NCBI GenBank assembly: GCA_905369775.1
Contig: CAJPJR010000037.1
Span: 1 to 19,119 of the forward strand
Length of the DNA stretch: 19,119 nt
Direction of reading: 5' to 3'
From: Prevotellaceae bacterium UBA1746
GTDB taxonomy: Bacteria; Bacteroidota; Bacteroidia; Bacteroidales; Bacteroidaceae
Shown piece after piece: positions 1 through 6,357 of the stretch. The notes beneath the pieces were generated by a model. That model made no database searches, had not been told where the DNA came from, and worked only from the letters and a program-made list of their open reading frames with translations. Within the stretch, counting starts at the first letter, position 1, and every line of letters begins with the position of its first letter. The position numbers and the translations under genes were made by a program.

Positions 1-242
1 AAGAGACAGGGATTCGCATCTTCCCCGAAAAACCGATCACGAAGAAACCTGCCGACGTCCGCATGGGTAAGGGTAAGGGTGACCCCGTAGGTTACGTCTT
101 CCCCATCACTCCCGGTCGCATCATTTTCGAAATCGAAGGTGTACCCTTCGAAGTCGCTAAGGAAGCTCTTCGCCTGGCCGCGCAGAAACTCCCCGTGACC
201 ACGAAGTTCATTGTTAGACACGACTACGACAAAAAAGCTTGA
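1..242 (+). CDS. rplP: 50S ribosomal protein uL16 (L16), 3' part only
   Basis: The window opens inside this gene. The frame with codons starting at base 3 reads 79 residues to a TGA at 240-242. The visible part is the C-terminal half of a protein usually about 140 residues long. It contains the basic glycine-rich loop MGKGKGDPVGYVFPITPGR, the family signature, followed by the alpha/beta tail ending in KKA. In the family, uL16 sits on the large subunit near the A-site tRNA elbow and is added late in 50S assembly. rpmC starts two bases after the stop, so the two genes are translated from one message. The start and upstream signals lie outside the window. The identification is secure from the loop and from gene order. 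Confidence 0.97.
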   Translation, partial: ETGIRIFPEKPITKKPADVRMGKGKGDPVGYVFPITPGRIIFEIEGVPFEVAKEALRLAAQKLPVTTKFIVRHDYDKKA

Positions 243-244
243 TT

Positions 245-430
245 ATGAAGATTGCAGAAATTCGCGAACTCAAAAGCAAGGGCGAACTCGCAGAGCGCCT
301 TGCAGCTGAGGTGAATGCCTACGAAACGATGGTACTCAACCACAGCATTTCTCCTCTGGAAAATTCTGCACAGATCAAGACCTTGCGTCGCACCATCGCT
401 CAGATGAAGACTGTGCTGAACGAAAAGTAA
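245..430 (+). CDS. rpmC: 50S ribosomal protein uL29 (L29)
   Basis: This 61-residue protein has the expected two-helix layout: an N-terminal helix beginning MKIAEIRELKSKGEL, then a second helix ending LRRTIAQMKTVLNEK. The usual length is 60-70 residues. uL29 lies beside the polypeptide exit tunnel of the 50S subunit, where signal recognition particle and trigger factor dock in the family. ATG at 245 is chosen over the in-frame TTG at 239, because TTG would overlap the rplP stop and add only two atypical residues. The middle reads MVLNHSISPLENSAQIKTLR, a common Bacteroidetes form. There is no Shine-Dalgarno sequence. The gene is followed by an unusually long 130-base spacer before rpsQ. Confidence 0.96.
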   Translation: MKIAEIRELKSKGELAERLAAEVNAYETMVLNHSISPLENSAQIKTLRRTIAQMKTVLNEK

Positions 431-560
431 AAACGGAACGGACGAAAACGAAACCGCGGCTGCGCCGATGACGGCAGTGGTAGAAACGTGTTGATGATGC
501 ATCGCTCGGAACGTCGACGGGAATTCGTTTCATCCCCTCCACCCATCATAACAATCCAGA
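431..560 (+). other. Long spacer between rpmC and rpsQ
   Basis: At 130 bases this is the longest spacer inside the ribosomal cluster, where most gaps are 2-30 bases. No open reading frame with family character is seen on either strand. The spacer contains a small perfect hairpin, GCCG-ATGA-CGGC at 464-475, with flanking CT/AG that could extend the stem, and a palindrome GATGCATC further on. No TTTG/TAnnTTTG promoter pair and no T-run terminator are visible. It could be an untranslated leader for rpsQ or decayed sequence. The sequence alone does not decide. Confidence 0.5.
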
Positions 561-815
561 ATGGAAAGAAATTTAAGAAAGACCCGTCAGGGGGTTGTCG
601 TAAGCAATAAGATGGATAAAACCATCGTCGTTGCTGCCAAGTTCAAGGAGAAGCACCCCATCTATGGCAAGTTCGTCTCCAAAACGAAGAAGTACCACGC
701 TCACGACGAGAAGAACGACTGCAACGTCGGCGATACCGTGCTCATCATGGAAACTCGTCCCCTGAGTAAGACGAAGCGTTGGAGAGTTGTAGAAATCGTA
801 GAAAGAGCTAAGTAA
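561..815 (+). CDS. rpsQ: 30S ribosomal protein uS17 (S17)
   Basis: The product is 84 residues, the normal bacterial length. It shows the OB-fold protein's two hallmarks: the N-terminal RKTRQGVVVSNKMDKTIVV, and the later block GDTVLIMETRPLSKTKRWRV with the conserved P-L-S-K-T-K-R segment. uS17 is a primary binding protein for the 5' domain of 16S rRNA and acts early in 30S assembly. ATG at 561 follows an A-rich stretch without a Shine-Dalgarno sequence. rplN begins two bases after the stop, so the pair is probably translationally coupled. Nothing is unusual in the coding sequence; the long upstream spacer is treated separately. Confidence 0.97.
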   Translation: MERNLRKTRQGVVVSNKMDKTIVVAAKFKEKHPIYGKFVSKTKKYHAHDEKNDCNVGDTVLIMETRPLSKTKRWRVVEIVERAK

Positions 816-817
816 AC

Positions 818-1183
818 ATGATCCAAACAGAATCTCGATTGACCGTCTGCGACAACAGTGGTGCTCGTGAAGCCCTCTGCATTCGCGTACTCGGCGGTAC
901 GAAGCGTCGCTACGCTTCTGTTGGTGACGTGATCGTTGTATCTGTCAAGAGCGTGATCCCGTCCAGCGACATTAAGAAGGGTGCCGTTTCGAAGGCACTG
1001 ATTGTTCGCACGAAGAAGGAAATCCGTCGCGCCGACGGTTCTTACATCCGCTTTGACGACAATGCTTGCGTTCTGCTCAATAACGCAGGTGAGCTCCGCG
1101 GAAGCCGCATCTTCGGCCCCGTAGCACGTGAACTGCGTGCAGTGAACATGAAGGTGGTTTCTTTGGCCCCCGAAGTTCTCTAA
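818..1183 (+). CDS. rplN: 50S ribosomal protein uL14 (L14)
   Basis: The 121 residues match the family's 120-122. The N-terminus MIQTESRLTVCDNSGA is the classic uL14 start, followed by the beta-barrel core with LGGTKRRYASVGDVIVVSVK. The C-terminal motif GSRIFGPVARELR binds 23S rRNA at the intersubunit face, where uL14 contacts 16S helix 14 and the silencing factor RsfS in other bacteria. It starts two bases after rpsQ, which marks the junction between the S10-like and spc-like parts of the cluster. No promoter is visible at that junction, so the two parts appear to be one transcription unit here. Confidence 0.98.
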   Translation: MIQTESRLTVCDNSGAREALCIRVLGGTKRRYASVGDVIVVSVKSVIPSSDIKKGAVSKALIVRTKKEIRRADGSYIRFDDNACVLLNNAGELRGSRIFGPVARELRAVNMKVVSLAPEVL

Positions 1184-1210
1184 TCCAACACAAGTAAGAC
1201 GATATCTCAC

Positions 1211-1531
1211 ATGAGTAAGTTACATATTAAGAAGGGCGACACCGTTTGCGTTCTTGCCGGTAAGGATAAGAAGAAGACGGGTAAGGTGGTTCGCGTGCTT
1301 GTGGACAAGCAGCGCGCCATCGTCGAAGGACTCAACATGGTTCAAAAGAGCCAGAAGCCCAACGCCAAGAATCCTCAGGGTGGTTTCGTGCGCACGGAAG
1401 CCCCTATTCACATTTCCAACCTGAATGTGGTTGACCCCAAGACCGGCAAGCCCACGCGCATCGGTCGTCAGCTGAACGCTGAGGGTAAGCTCGTCCGCAT
1501 CGCCAAAAAATCCGGAGAGGAAATCAAATGA
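1211..1531 (+). CDS. rplX: 50S ribosomal protein uL24 (L24)
   Basis: This 106-residue protein begins MSKLHIKKGDTVCVLAGKD, the KOW motif (about residues 5-32) that contacts 23S rRNA domain I. The usual length is 100-110 residues. It continues with the standard GLNMVQKSQKPN and GGFVRTEAPIHISNLNVVDP blocks. In the family, uL24 initiates 50S assembly and sits near the tunnel exit. Its last codon shares bases with the rplE start (ATGA at 1528-1531), so translation of the two genes is coupled. A partial purine run, AGAGG at 1516-1520 within this gene, may help rplE initiation. Confidence 0.97.
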   Translation: MSKLHIKKGDTVCVLAGKDKKKTGKVVRVLVDKQRAIVEGLNMVQKSQKPNAKNPQGGFVRTEAPIHISNLNVVDPKTGKPTRIGRQLNAEGKLVRIAKKSGEEIK

Positions 1532-2082
1532 ATACAGCACAACTCAAGAAAGAATATAAGGAGCGCATCGCTCCGGCGTTGATGAAGCAGTTCAACTACT
1601 CTTCGCCCATGCAGATTCCCGTGCTCAAGAAGATCGTGATCAATCAGGGTCTGGGTTCGGCTACGCAAGACAAGAAGATCATCGACGTTGCAATCAACGA
1701 GCTCTCGGCTATCACCGGTCAGAAAGCTGTTGCTACGGTTTCTAAGAAGGACGTTGCCAACTTCAAACTTCGTAAGAAGATGCCTATTGGCGTGATGGTA
1801 ACTCTCCGTCGCGAACAGATGTACGAATTCCTCGAGAAACTCGTTCGCGTAGCTCTTCCCCGTATCCGCGACTTCAAGGGTATCGAGAGCAAGTTCGACG
1901 GCCGCGGTAACTACACGCTCGGTATTCAGGAACAGATCATCTTCCCTGAAATCAATATCGATGCAATCGACCGTCTGCTCGGTATGAACATCACGTTCGT
2001 TACCTCTGCTCCCACGGACGAAGAAGGTTACGCTCTTCTCAAGGAGTTCGGCCTCCCCTTCAAGAACGCAAAAAACAACTAA
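1528..2082 (+). CDS. rplE: 50S ribosomal protein uL5 (L5)
   Basis: The 184 residues fit the family range of 178-186. Recognisable blocks are PVLKKIVINQGLGSA near residue 35, the AITGQKAV segment, KLRKKMPIGVMVTLR, the LPRIRDFKGI loop and GRGNYTLGIQEQIIFPEI. uL5 binds 5S rRNA together with uL18 and forms an intersubunit bridge with uS13 in the head of the 30S subunit; both partners are also encoded in this window. The start overlaps the end of rplX by four bases. rpsN follows eight bases downstream. No irregularity is seen. Confidence 0.98.
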   Translation: MNTAQLKKEYKERIAPALMKQFNYSSPMQIPVLKKIVINQGLGSATQDKKIIDVAINELSAITGQKAVATVSKKDVANFKLRKKMPIGVMVTLRREQMYEFLEKLVRVALPRIRDFKGIESKFDGRGNYTLGIQEQIIFPEINIDAIDRLLGMNITFVTSAPTDEEGYALLKEFGLPFKNAKNN

Positions 2083-2090
2083 TCAGCGAT

Positions 2091-2393
2091 ATGGCAAAAG
2101 AATCAATGAAAGCGCGTGAGGTAAAGCGCGCCAAGCTGGTAGCCAAGTATGCAGCTAAGCGTGCCGCCCTCAAGGAAATCGTTAATCACAGCGACGATCC
2201 CCAGGCTGCTTTCGAAGCCGCACAGAAGCTTCAGTCCATCCCCCGCAACGCCAATCCCATCCGTCTGCACAACCGTTGCAAGATCACGGGACGTCCCAAG
2301 GGCTACATCCGCCTCTTCGGCCTCTCGCGTATCCAGTTCCGTGAGATGGCTTCGGCCGGTCTCATTCCCGGTGTGCGCAAAGCATCTTGGTAA
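2091..2393 (+). CDS. rpsN: 30S ribosomal protein uS14 (S14), zinc-free long form
   Basis: This is the long form of uS14, 100 residues instead of the roughly 61 of the zinc form. It contains the central insertion HSDDPQAAFEAAQKLQSIPR, the RNA-binding motif NRCKITGRPKGYIRLFGLSR and the C-terminal GLIPGVRKASW. Only one cysteine (in NRCKI) is present, so the CxxC pairs that bind zinc in the short form are absent. uS14 acts in the head of the 30S subunit late in assembly. A 76-base spacer with two hairpins follows before rpsH, which sets this junction apart from the tight spacing around it. Confidence 0.97.
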   Translation: MAKESMKAREVKRAKLVAKYAAKRAALKEIVNHSDDPQAAFEAAQKLQSIPRNANPIRLHNRCKITGRPKGYIRLFGLSRIQFREMASAGLIPGVRKASW

Positions 2394-2403
2394 GCGATCG
2401 ATC

Positions 2404-2451
2404 CTTGTCGAATCACAAGCATCCCTTTTAACACTGTCGGGAATTTCCCGA
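2404..2451 (+). promoter_or_regulatory. Possible structured leader before rpsH (two hairpins)
   Basis: The 76-base gap between rpsN and rpsH holds two inverted repeats. The first is CTTGT (2404-2408) with ACAAG (2415-2419) around a six-base loop. The second is TCGGGAA (2437-2443) with TTCCCGA (2445-2451), which could fold as a six-base stem TCGGGA/TCCCGA around ATT. No T run follows, so it is not a standard terminator. The spacer ends in an AT-rich stretch leading to the rpsH ATG. In Escherichia coli uS8 represses its own operon through an RNA site, but that site has a different sequence and position. A regulatory role here is inference. Confidence 0.35.
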
Positions 2452-2469
2452 TAAATTAAATCCACAATA

Positions 2470-2865
2470 ATGACTGATCCCATAGCAGACTTTCTGACCC
2501 GTCTTCGCAACGCGATCCAAGCAAAGCATCGTGTCGTAGAAGTTCCGGCGTCGAACCTCAAGAAGGAAATCACGAAGATTCTCTTCGACAAGGGCTACAT
2601 CCTCAACTTTAAGTTTGAGGACAACGGTCCTCAAGGCACTATCAAAATCGCCTTGAAGTACAATCCCGCCACGAAAGTGAGCGCAATCAAGAGCCTCAAG
2701 CGAGTTTCCACGCCCGGTATGCGTAAGTACACCGGCTACCGTGAAATGCCTCGCGTGATCAATGGACTGGGTATTGCTATCATCTCCACGTCCAAAGGTG
2801 TAATGACCGACAAAGAAGCATCCGCCCTCAAAATCGGCGGTGAAGTTCTTTGCTATGTATACTAA
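2470..2865 (+). CDS. rpsH: 30S ribosomal protein uS8 (S8)
   Basis: The 131-residue product begins MTDPIADFLTRLRNA, the standard uS8 N-terminus. It carries the C-terminal rRNA-binding region with KRVSTPGMRKYTGYREMPRV and IISTSKGVMTDKEA, ending in GGEVLCYVY. The family length is 130-133. uS8 binds helix 21 of 16S rRNA and is a primary assembly protein; in enterobacteria it also represses the spc operon. The gene is preceded by the hairpin-containing spacer at 2404-2451. It is followed after 17 bases by rplF, whose start has the only full Shine-Dalgarno sequence in the cluster. Confidence 0.98.
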   Translation: MTDPIADFLTRLRNAIQAKHRVVEVPASNLKKEITKILFDKGYILNFKFEDNGPQGTIKIALKYNPATKVSAIKSLKRVSTPGMRKYTGYREMPRVINGLGIAIISTSKGVMTDKEASALKIGGEVLCYVY

Positions 2866-2870
2866 AATAT

Positions 2871-2876
2871 AGGAGG
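2871..2876 (+). promoter_or_regulatory. Perfect Shine-Dalgarno sequence for rplF
   Basis: AGGAGG lies six bases before the rplF ATG at 2883. It decides that start over the longer in-frame option upstream, which would overlap rpsH. Other starts in this window are preceded by A-rich sequence without such a motif, as expected for Bacteroidetes, so a six-base match stands out. Confidence 0.8.
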
Positions 2877-2882
2877 AACAAA

Positions 2883-3449
2883 ATGTCTAGAATTGGTAAA
2901 TTGCCGATTAACATTCCCGCAGGCGTACAGGTGACGCTGCAGGATAATGTAGTGACCGTCAAAGGTCCGAAGGGTGAGCTCTCTCAGGCTGTTGATCCCT
3001 CTATCAAAGTCACAATCGAAGATGGCCACATCACTTTCGCTATCGATGAGAACAGCGAAGTAGAGACGAAGCAGAAGCAAGCTTTCCATGGCTTGTATCG
3101 TGCATTGGTTCACAACATGGTTGTTGGTGTAACTGAGCAGTACAAGGCCGAAATGGAACTCGTCGGTGTGGGTTATCGTGTAGAGAACAAGGGCAACCTC
3201 GTTACTTTCACGCTGGGTTACACTCACCCCATCGTAATCGAACTCCCCAAGGAGATCTCCGTTGAGACGAAGATGGAACGTAACCAGAACCCTTATATCA
3301 GTTTGACGACCTGCGACAAGCAGCTCCTCGGCCTGGTATGCGCCAAGATCCGTTCTTTCCGCAAGCCTGAACCTTACAAGGGTAAGGGTATCCTCTACGT
3401 CGGTGAGCAGATCCGTCGTAAGTCCGGTAAGTCGGCAGGTGCTAAGTAA
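2883..3449 (+). CDS. rplF: 50S ribosomal protein uL6 (L6)
   Basis: From ATG at 2883 the product is 188 residues, starting MSRIGKLPINIPAGVQVTL, the canonical uL6 N-terminus. Two repeated RRM-like domains follow. The second contains GVGYRVENKGNLVTFTLGYTH and the conserved C-terminal signature AKIRSFRKPEPYKGKGILY, ending in a lysine-rich tail. uL6 lies near the sarcin-ricin loop and factor-binding site of the 50S subunit and is needed late in assembly. The start is fixed by the AGGAGG element six bases upstream. A longer frame opening at 2850 inside rpsH lacks any support. Confidence 0.98.
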   Translation: MSRIGKLPINIPAGVQVTLQDNVVTVKGPKGELSQAVDPSIKVTIEDGHITFAIDENSEVETKQKQAFHGLYRALVHNMVVGVTEQYKAEMELVGVGYRVENKGNLVTFTLGYTHPIVIELPKEISVETKMERNQNPYISLTTCDKQLLGLVCAKIRSFRKPEPYKGKGILYVGEQIRRKSGKSAGAK

Positions 3450-3470
3450 TCTCTAACCACGATTTAGATT

Positions 3471-3815
3471 ATGACAAAACAAAAAGAAGCAAGACGCGTA
3501 AAGATCAAGTATCGCGTTCGCAATAAGATCTCCGGCACGGCTGCTCGTCCTCGTATGAGCGTGTTCCGCAGCAACAAGCAGATCTACGTTCAGGTCATCG
3601 ACGACGAAGCCGGAAAGACTCTCGTCGCAGCCTCTTCGCTCGGTCAAGAAGCATGCCCCAAGAAGGAACAAGCCTTCAAGGTGGGTGAAGTCGTGGCCAA
3701 AAAGGCACTCGAGGCCGGAATCAGTGAAGTAGTTTTTGATCGTAACGGCTATCTCTACCACGGTCGCGTGAAGGAAGTTGCCGAAGGCGCTCGCAAAGGT
3801 GGACTCAAATTCTAA
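3471..3815 (+). CDS. rplR: 50S ribosomal protein uL18 (L18)
   Basis: This 114-residue protein has the family pattern: a basic N-terminus with RRVKIKYRVRNKISGTAARP, then RMSVFRSNKQIYVQVIDD, and the C-terminal FDRNGYLYHGRVKEVAEGAR motif. The normal length is 112-120. uL18 binds 5S rRNA with uL5 in the central protuberance. It starts 21 bases after rplF and ends five bases before rpsE, with no regulatory sequence visible at either side. Nothing unusual is seen. Confidence 0.98.
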   Translation: MTKQKEARRVKIKYRVRNKISGTAARPRMSVFRSNKQIYVQVIDDEAGKTLVAASSLGQEACPKKEQAFKVGEVVAKKALEAGISEVVFDRNGYLYHGRVKEVAEGARKGGLKF

Positions 3816-3820
3816 AGATT

Positions 3821-4327
3821 ATGGCAATCAGAGTAAACGCAAACAATGAAGAATTGAAAGATAGACTCGTTGCTATCAATCGTGTTACGAAAGTCACCAA
3901 GGGCGGACGCACTTTCACCTTCGCAGCCATCGTAGTGGTGGGTGACGGTAAAGGTGTTATCGGTTACGGGCTCGGCAAAGCCGGCGAAGTTACCGCTGCA
4001 ATCGCCAAGGGCGTTGAAGCCGCCAAGAAGAACCTCGTGAAGGTGCCCATCATTAAGGGTACTGTACCTCACGAACAGGCTGCACGTTTCGGCGGTGCCG
4101 AAGTGCTCATCCTTCCTGCCTCTGAAGGTACGGGAGTGGTGGCTGGTGGTGCAATGCGCCCCGTGTTTGAAAGCGTAGGTATCACCAACGTGCTTTCGAA
4201 GTCTAAGGGTTCTTCCAACCCCCACAACCTCGTAAAGGCAACGATCCTCGCTCTCAGCGAAATGCGTGATGCCCGCACCGTAGCTCAGCATCGCGGAGTA
4301 TCCATCGATAAAGTATTCAGAGGATAA
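3821..4327 (+). CDS. rpsE: 30S ribosomal protein uS5 (S5)
   Basis: The product has 168 residues. The N-terminal double-stranded-RNA-binding domain includes KVTKGGRTFTFAAIVVVGDG and the GVIGYGLGKAGEV loop (about residues 25-60). The C-terminal domain has LILPASEGTGVVAGG and NVLSKSKGSSNPHNLVKATI, both family signatures. uS5 sits at the mRNA entry channel and affects decoding accuracy; spectinomycin resistance maps to the KGGR-type loop in other bacteria. Here that loop reads TKGGRTF, the ordinary sensitive-type sequence. rpmD begins five bases after the stop. Confidence 0.98.
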   Translation: MAIRVNANNEELKDRLVAINRVTKVTKGGRTFTFAAIVVVGDGKGVIGYGLGKAGEVTAAIAKGVEAAKKNLVKVPIIKGTVPHEQAARFGGAEVLILPASEGTGVVAGGAMRPVFESVGITNVLSKSKGSSNPHNLVKATILALSEMRDARTVAQHRGVSIDKVFRG

Positions 4328-4332
4328 GCATT

Positions 4333-4509
4333 ATGGCAACAATTAAGGTACAGCAAACTCGCAGCCGCATCGGCGCCCCCGTTGACCAGAAGCGCACACT
4401 CGATGCCCTCGGTCTCACTAAGCTTTATCACGTCGTTGAACTCGAAGACAATGCTTGCACTCGCGGCATGCTTCGCAAGGTTCACCACCTGGTAACTGTA
4501 GTAGAATAA
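4333..4509 (+). CDS. rpmD: 50S ribosomal protein uL30 (L30)
   Basis: This short gene encodes 58 residues. The reading begins MATIKVQQTRSRIGAPVDQK and continues with the GLTKLYHVVELEDNACTRGM segment and the ending KVHHLVTVVE. The GLxKLxxxVE pattern and the final VxHLVxVVE are family signatures, and the length of 58-60 is normal for bacterial uL30. The protein binds 23S rRNA domain II on the 50S surface. It lies between rpsE and rplO, its expected position. The stop is TAA at 4507-4509, and rplO starts 17 bases later. Confidence 0.96.
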   Translation: MATIKVQQTRSRIGAPVDQKRTLDALGLTKLYHVVELEDNACTRGMLRKVHHLVTVVE

Positions 4510-4526
4510 ATAATACGTACGACATC

Positions 4527-4973
4527 ATGAAATTGCATACACTCAAACCGGCTAACGGTTCTACCCAGACTCGCAAGCGTATTGGTCGCGGTCCCGGTTC
4601 GGGCCTCGGCGGCACGTCTACTCGCGGTCACAAGGGTGCAAAGTCCCGTTCCGGTTACAGCAAGAAGATTGGTTTTGAAGGTGGTCAGATGCCTCTTCAG
4701 CGCCGTCTTCCTAAGTTTGGTTTCAAGAACATCAACCGCGTAGAATACAAGCCCATCAACCTCAGCACGCTCCAGACGCTGGCCGAAGCTAAGCAGCTCG
4801 AGAAGATCGGAGTTGAAGAACTTGTAGCTGCCGGTTTCATCAACCGCAAGACTCTTGTCAAGATTCTGGCCAATGGTGAATTGAAAGCCAAGCTCAACGT
4901 GGAGGCTCATGCCTTCTCGAAGACGGCCGTAGCAGCTATCGAAGCTGCAGGTGGTACCGCCACTCAACTCTAA
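4527..4973 (+). CDS. rplO: 50S ribosomal protein uL15 (L15)
   Basis: ATG at 4527 gives 148 residues beginning MKLHTLKPANGSTQTRKRIG. The long basic, glycine-rich N-terminal extension (about residues 15-55) reads GRGPGSGLGGTSTRGHKGAK and penetrates the 23S rRNA core. The globular C-terminal part contains GFINRKTLVKILANGELKAK. Typical length is 144-150. An in-frame upstream ATG at 4455 would lie within rpmD and add residues unlike the family, so it is rejected. The stop is followed 22 bases later by secY. Confidence 0.98.
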   Translation: MKLHTLKPANGSTQTRKRIGRGPGSGLGGTSTRGHKGAKSRSGYSKKIGFEGGQMPLQRRLPKFGFKNINRVEYKPINLSTLQTLAEAKQLEKIGVEELVAAGFINRKTLVKILANGELKAKLNVEAHAFSKTAVAAIEAAGGTATQL

Positions 4974-4995
4974 ACCATGTAATTCTAAGAGTCGA

Positions 4996-6336
4996 ATGAA
5001 AAAAATAGTCGAAACTCTAAAGAACATATGGCGTATTGAGGATTTGCGCACGCGAATCCTCATCACCATACTGTTCGTGGCGATTTACCGCTTCGGGTCC
5101 ACCGTGGTTCTCCCCGGTATCGATTCGACGGCACTGGCCAATTTACAAAAACAGACCGAAGGCGGCCTGATGTCGCTCCTCGATATGTTCTCCGGTGGTG
5201 CATTCTCTCAAGCATCAATCTTTGCTTTGGGTATTATGCCCTACATCACAGCTTCGATTGTTATTCAGCTCTTGGCAGTTGCAGTTCCCTATTTCCAAAA
5301 GTTGCAGCGTGAAGGCGAAAGCGGAACGCGCAAGATCAATCAGTACACCCGTTACTTGACGCTTGCCATTCTCACTTTCCAAGCCCCGACCTACCTCATC
5401 AACCTGAAAATGCAGACGCAAGCTTCGCATGCCTTCCTCGTTGGTGATGGTTTCTGGTTCATGGCAACCTCCACCATTATTCTCGCAGCCGGTTCGATGT
5501 TCGTGCTGTGGCTCGGTGAACGCATCACCGATCGCGGAGTCGGCAACGGTGTTTCCGTCATCATTATGATCGGTATCATCGCACGTCTCCCCATGGCCTT
5601 TATCGAAGAGCTCACGTCTGCGCTCTCTGGTGCGGAAGGCGGTGGACTCATCAAGTTCCTCGTTGAGTTGCTTGCTCTGGTTGGTGTCATGGCGCTCGCC
5701 ATTCTTTTGGTAAAGGCAGTACGCAAGGTACCCGTACAGTACGCTAAACGAATTGAAGGACGAAAGAATCAAGTGGGCGGTGCTCGTCAGTACATTCCCC
5801 TCAAGCTTTTCGCGGCCAATGTGATGCCTATCATTTTTGCTCAGGCCATCATGTTCATTCCCTTGATGCTTGTCAATGTCACCAAGACGCAAAGCCCCGT
5901 ACTTCAGCAGTTCCTCAATCCCAACAGTGTTCTCTACAATGTCGTGTTTGTCTTCCTCATTGTAGCATTCACCTATTTCTACACGGCAATCACTATGAAT
6001 CCCGTGCAGATGGCCGAAGACATGAAGCGCAACAACGGTTTTATTCCCGGTGTTAAGCCTGGTAAGGAAACCGCCGACTATATCGATAGCGTGATGTCCC
6101 ACCTCACGCTTCCCGGTTCGCTCTTCATCGCCGCAATCGCCATTCTCCCCACCTTTGCTCAGATGGAGCCCTTCAAGGTGCACCAGGCGTTTGCCCACTT
6201 CTTCGGTGGAACCTCGTTGCTCATCCTCGTTGGTGTGGTGCTTGACACCATTCAACAAATTGACAGCTTGATGTCAGTGCGCAACTACGACCGAATGCTC
6301 AACGCGGGACACACACGTCACCGTTCAAATGACTAA
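4996..6336 (+). CDS. secY: Protein translocase subunit SecY
   Basis: The product has 446 residues and ten hydrophobic segments. It is the central channel of the SecYEG translocon in the inner membrane. Family signatures are visible: YRFGSTVVLPGID after the first membrane segment, the plug region near MSLLDMFSGGAFSQASIFAL, GIMPYITASIVIQLL, the cytosolic loop RKVPVQYAKR, PLKLFAANVMPIIFA, and MAEDMKRNNGFIPGVKPGK. It ends in RNYDRMLNAGHTRHRSND. ATG at 4996 starts MKKIVETLKNIWRIEDLRTR and is preferred to an upstream in-frame start inside rplO. Its place after rplO is conserved across bacteria. There is no adk between secY and map, unlike Firmicutes. Confidence 0.98.
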   Translation: MKKIVETLKNIWRIEDLRTRILITILFVAIYRFGSTVVLPGIDSTALANLQKQTEGGLMSLLDMFSGGAFSQASIFALGIMPYITASIVIQLLAVAVPYFQKLQREGESGTRKINQYTRYLTLAILTFQAPTYLINLKMQTQASHAFLVGDGFWFMATSTIILAAGSMFVLWLGERITDRGVGNGVSVIIMIGIIARLPMAFIEELTSALSGAEGGGLIKFLVELLALVGVMALAILLVKAVRKVPVQYAKRIEGRKNQVGGARQYIPLKLFAANVMPIIFAQAIMFIPLMLVNVTKTQSPVLQQFLNPNSVLYNVVFVFLIVAFTYFYTAITMNPVQMAEDMKRNNGFIPGVKPGKETADYIDSVMSHLTLPGSLFIAAIAILPTFAQMEPFKVHQAFAHFFGGTSLLILVGVVLDTIQQIDSLMSVRNYDRMLNAGHTRHRSND

Positions 6337-6357
6337 GGATAATAGAACTCCACTCGG

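Noticed and set aside
2605..2624. Palindrome CCTCAA...TTGAGG and TAAGTTTG inside rpsH
   Set aside because: It encodes the conserved LNFKFED segment of uS8; no matching -33 box is present.
4708..4720. TAAGTTTG inside rplO as a possible -7 box
   Set aside because: No TTTG lies 19-21 bases upstream, and it is within a conserved coding region. A chance match.
5215..6258. A 347-codon open frame on the minus strand within secY
   Set aside because: SecY is unmistakable on the plus strand. The antisense translation is His/Asn/Glu-rich without domain character, so it is a shadow frame.
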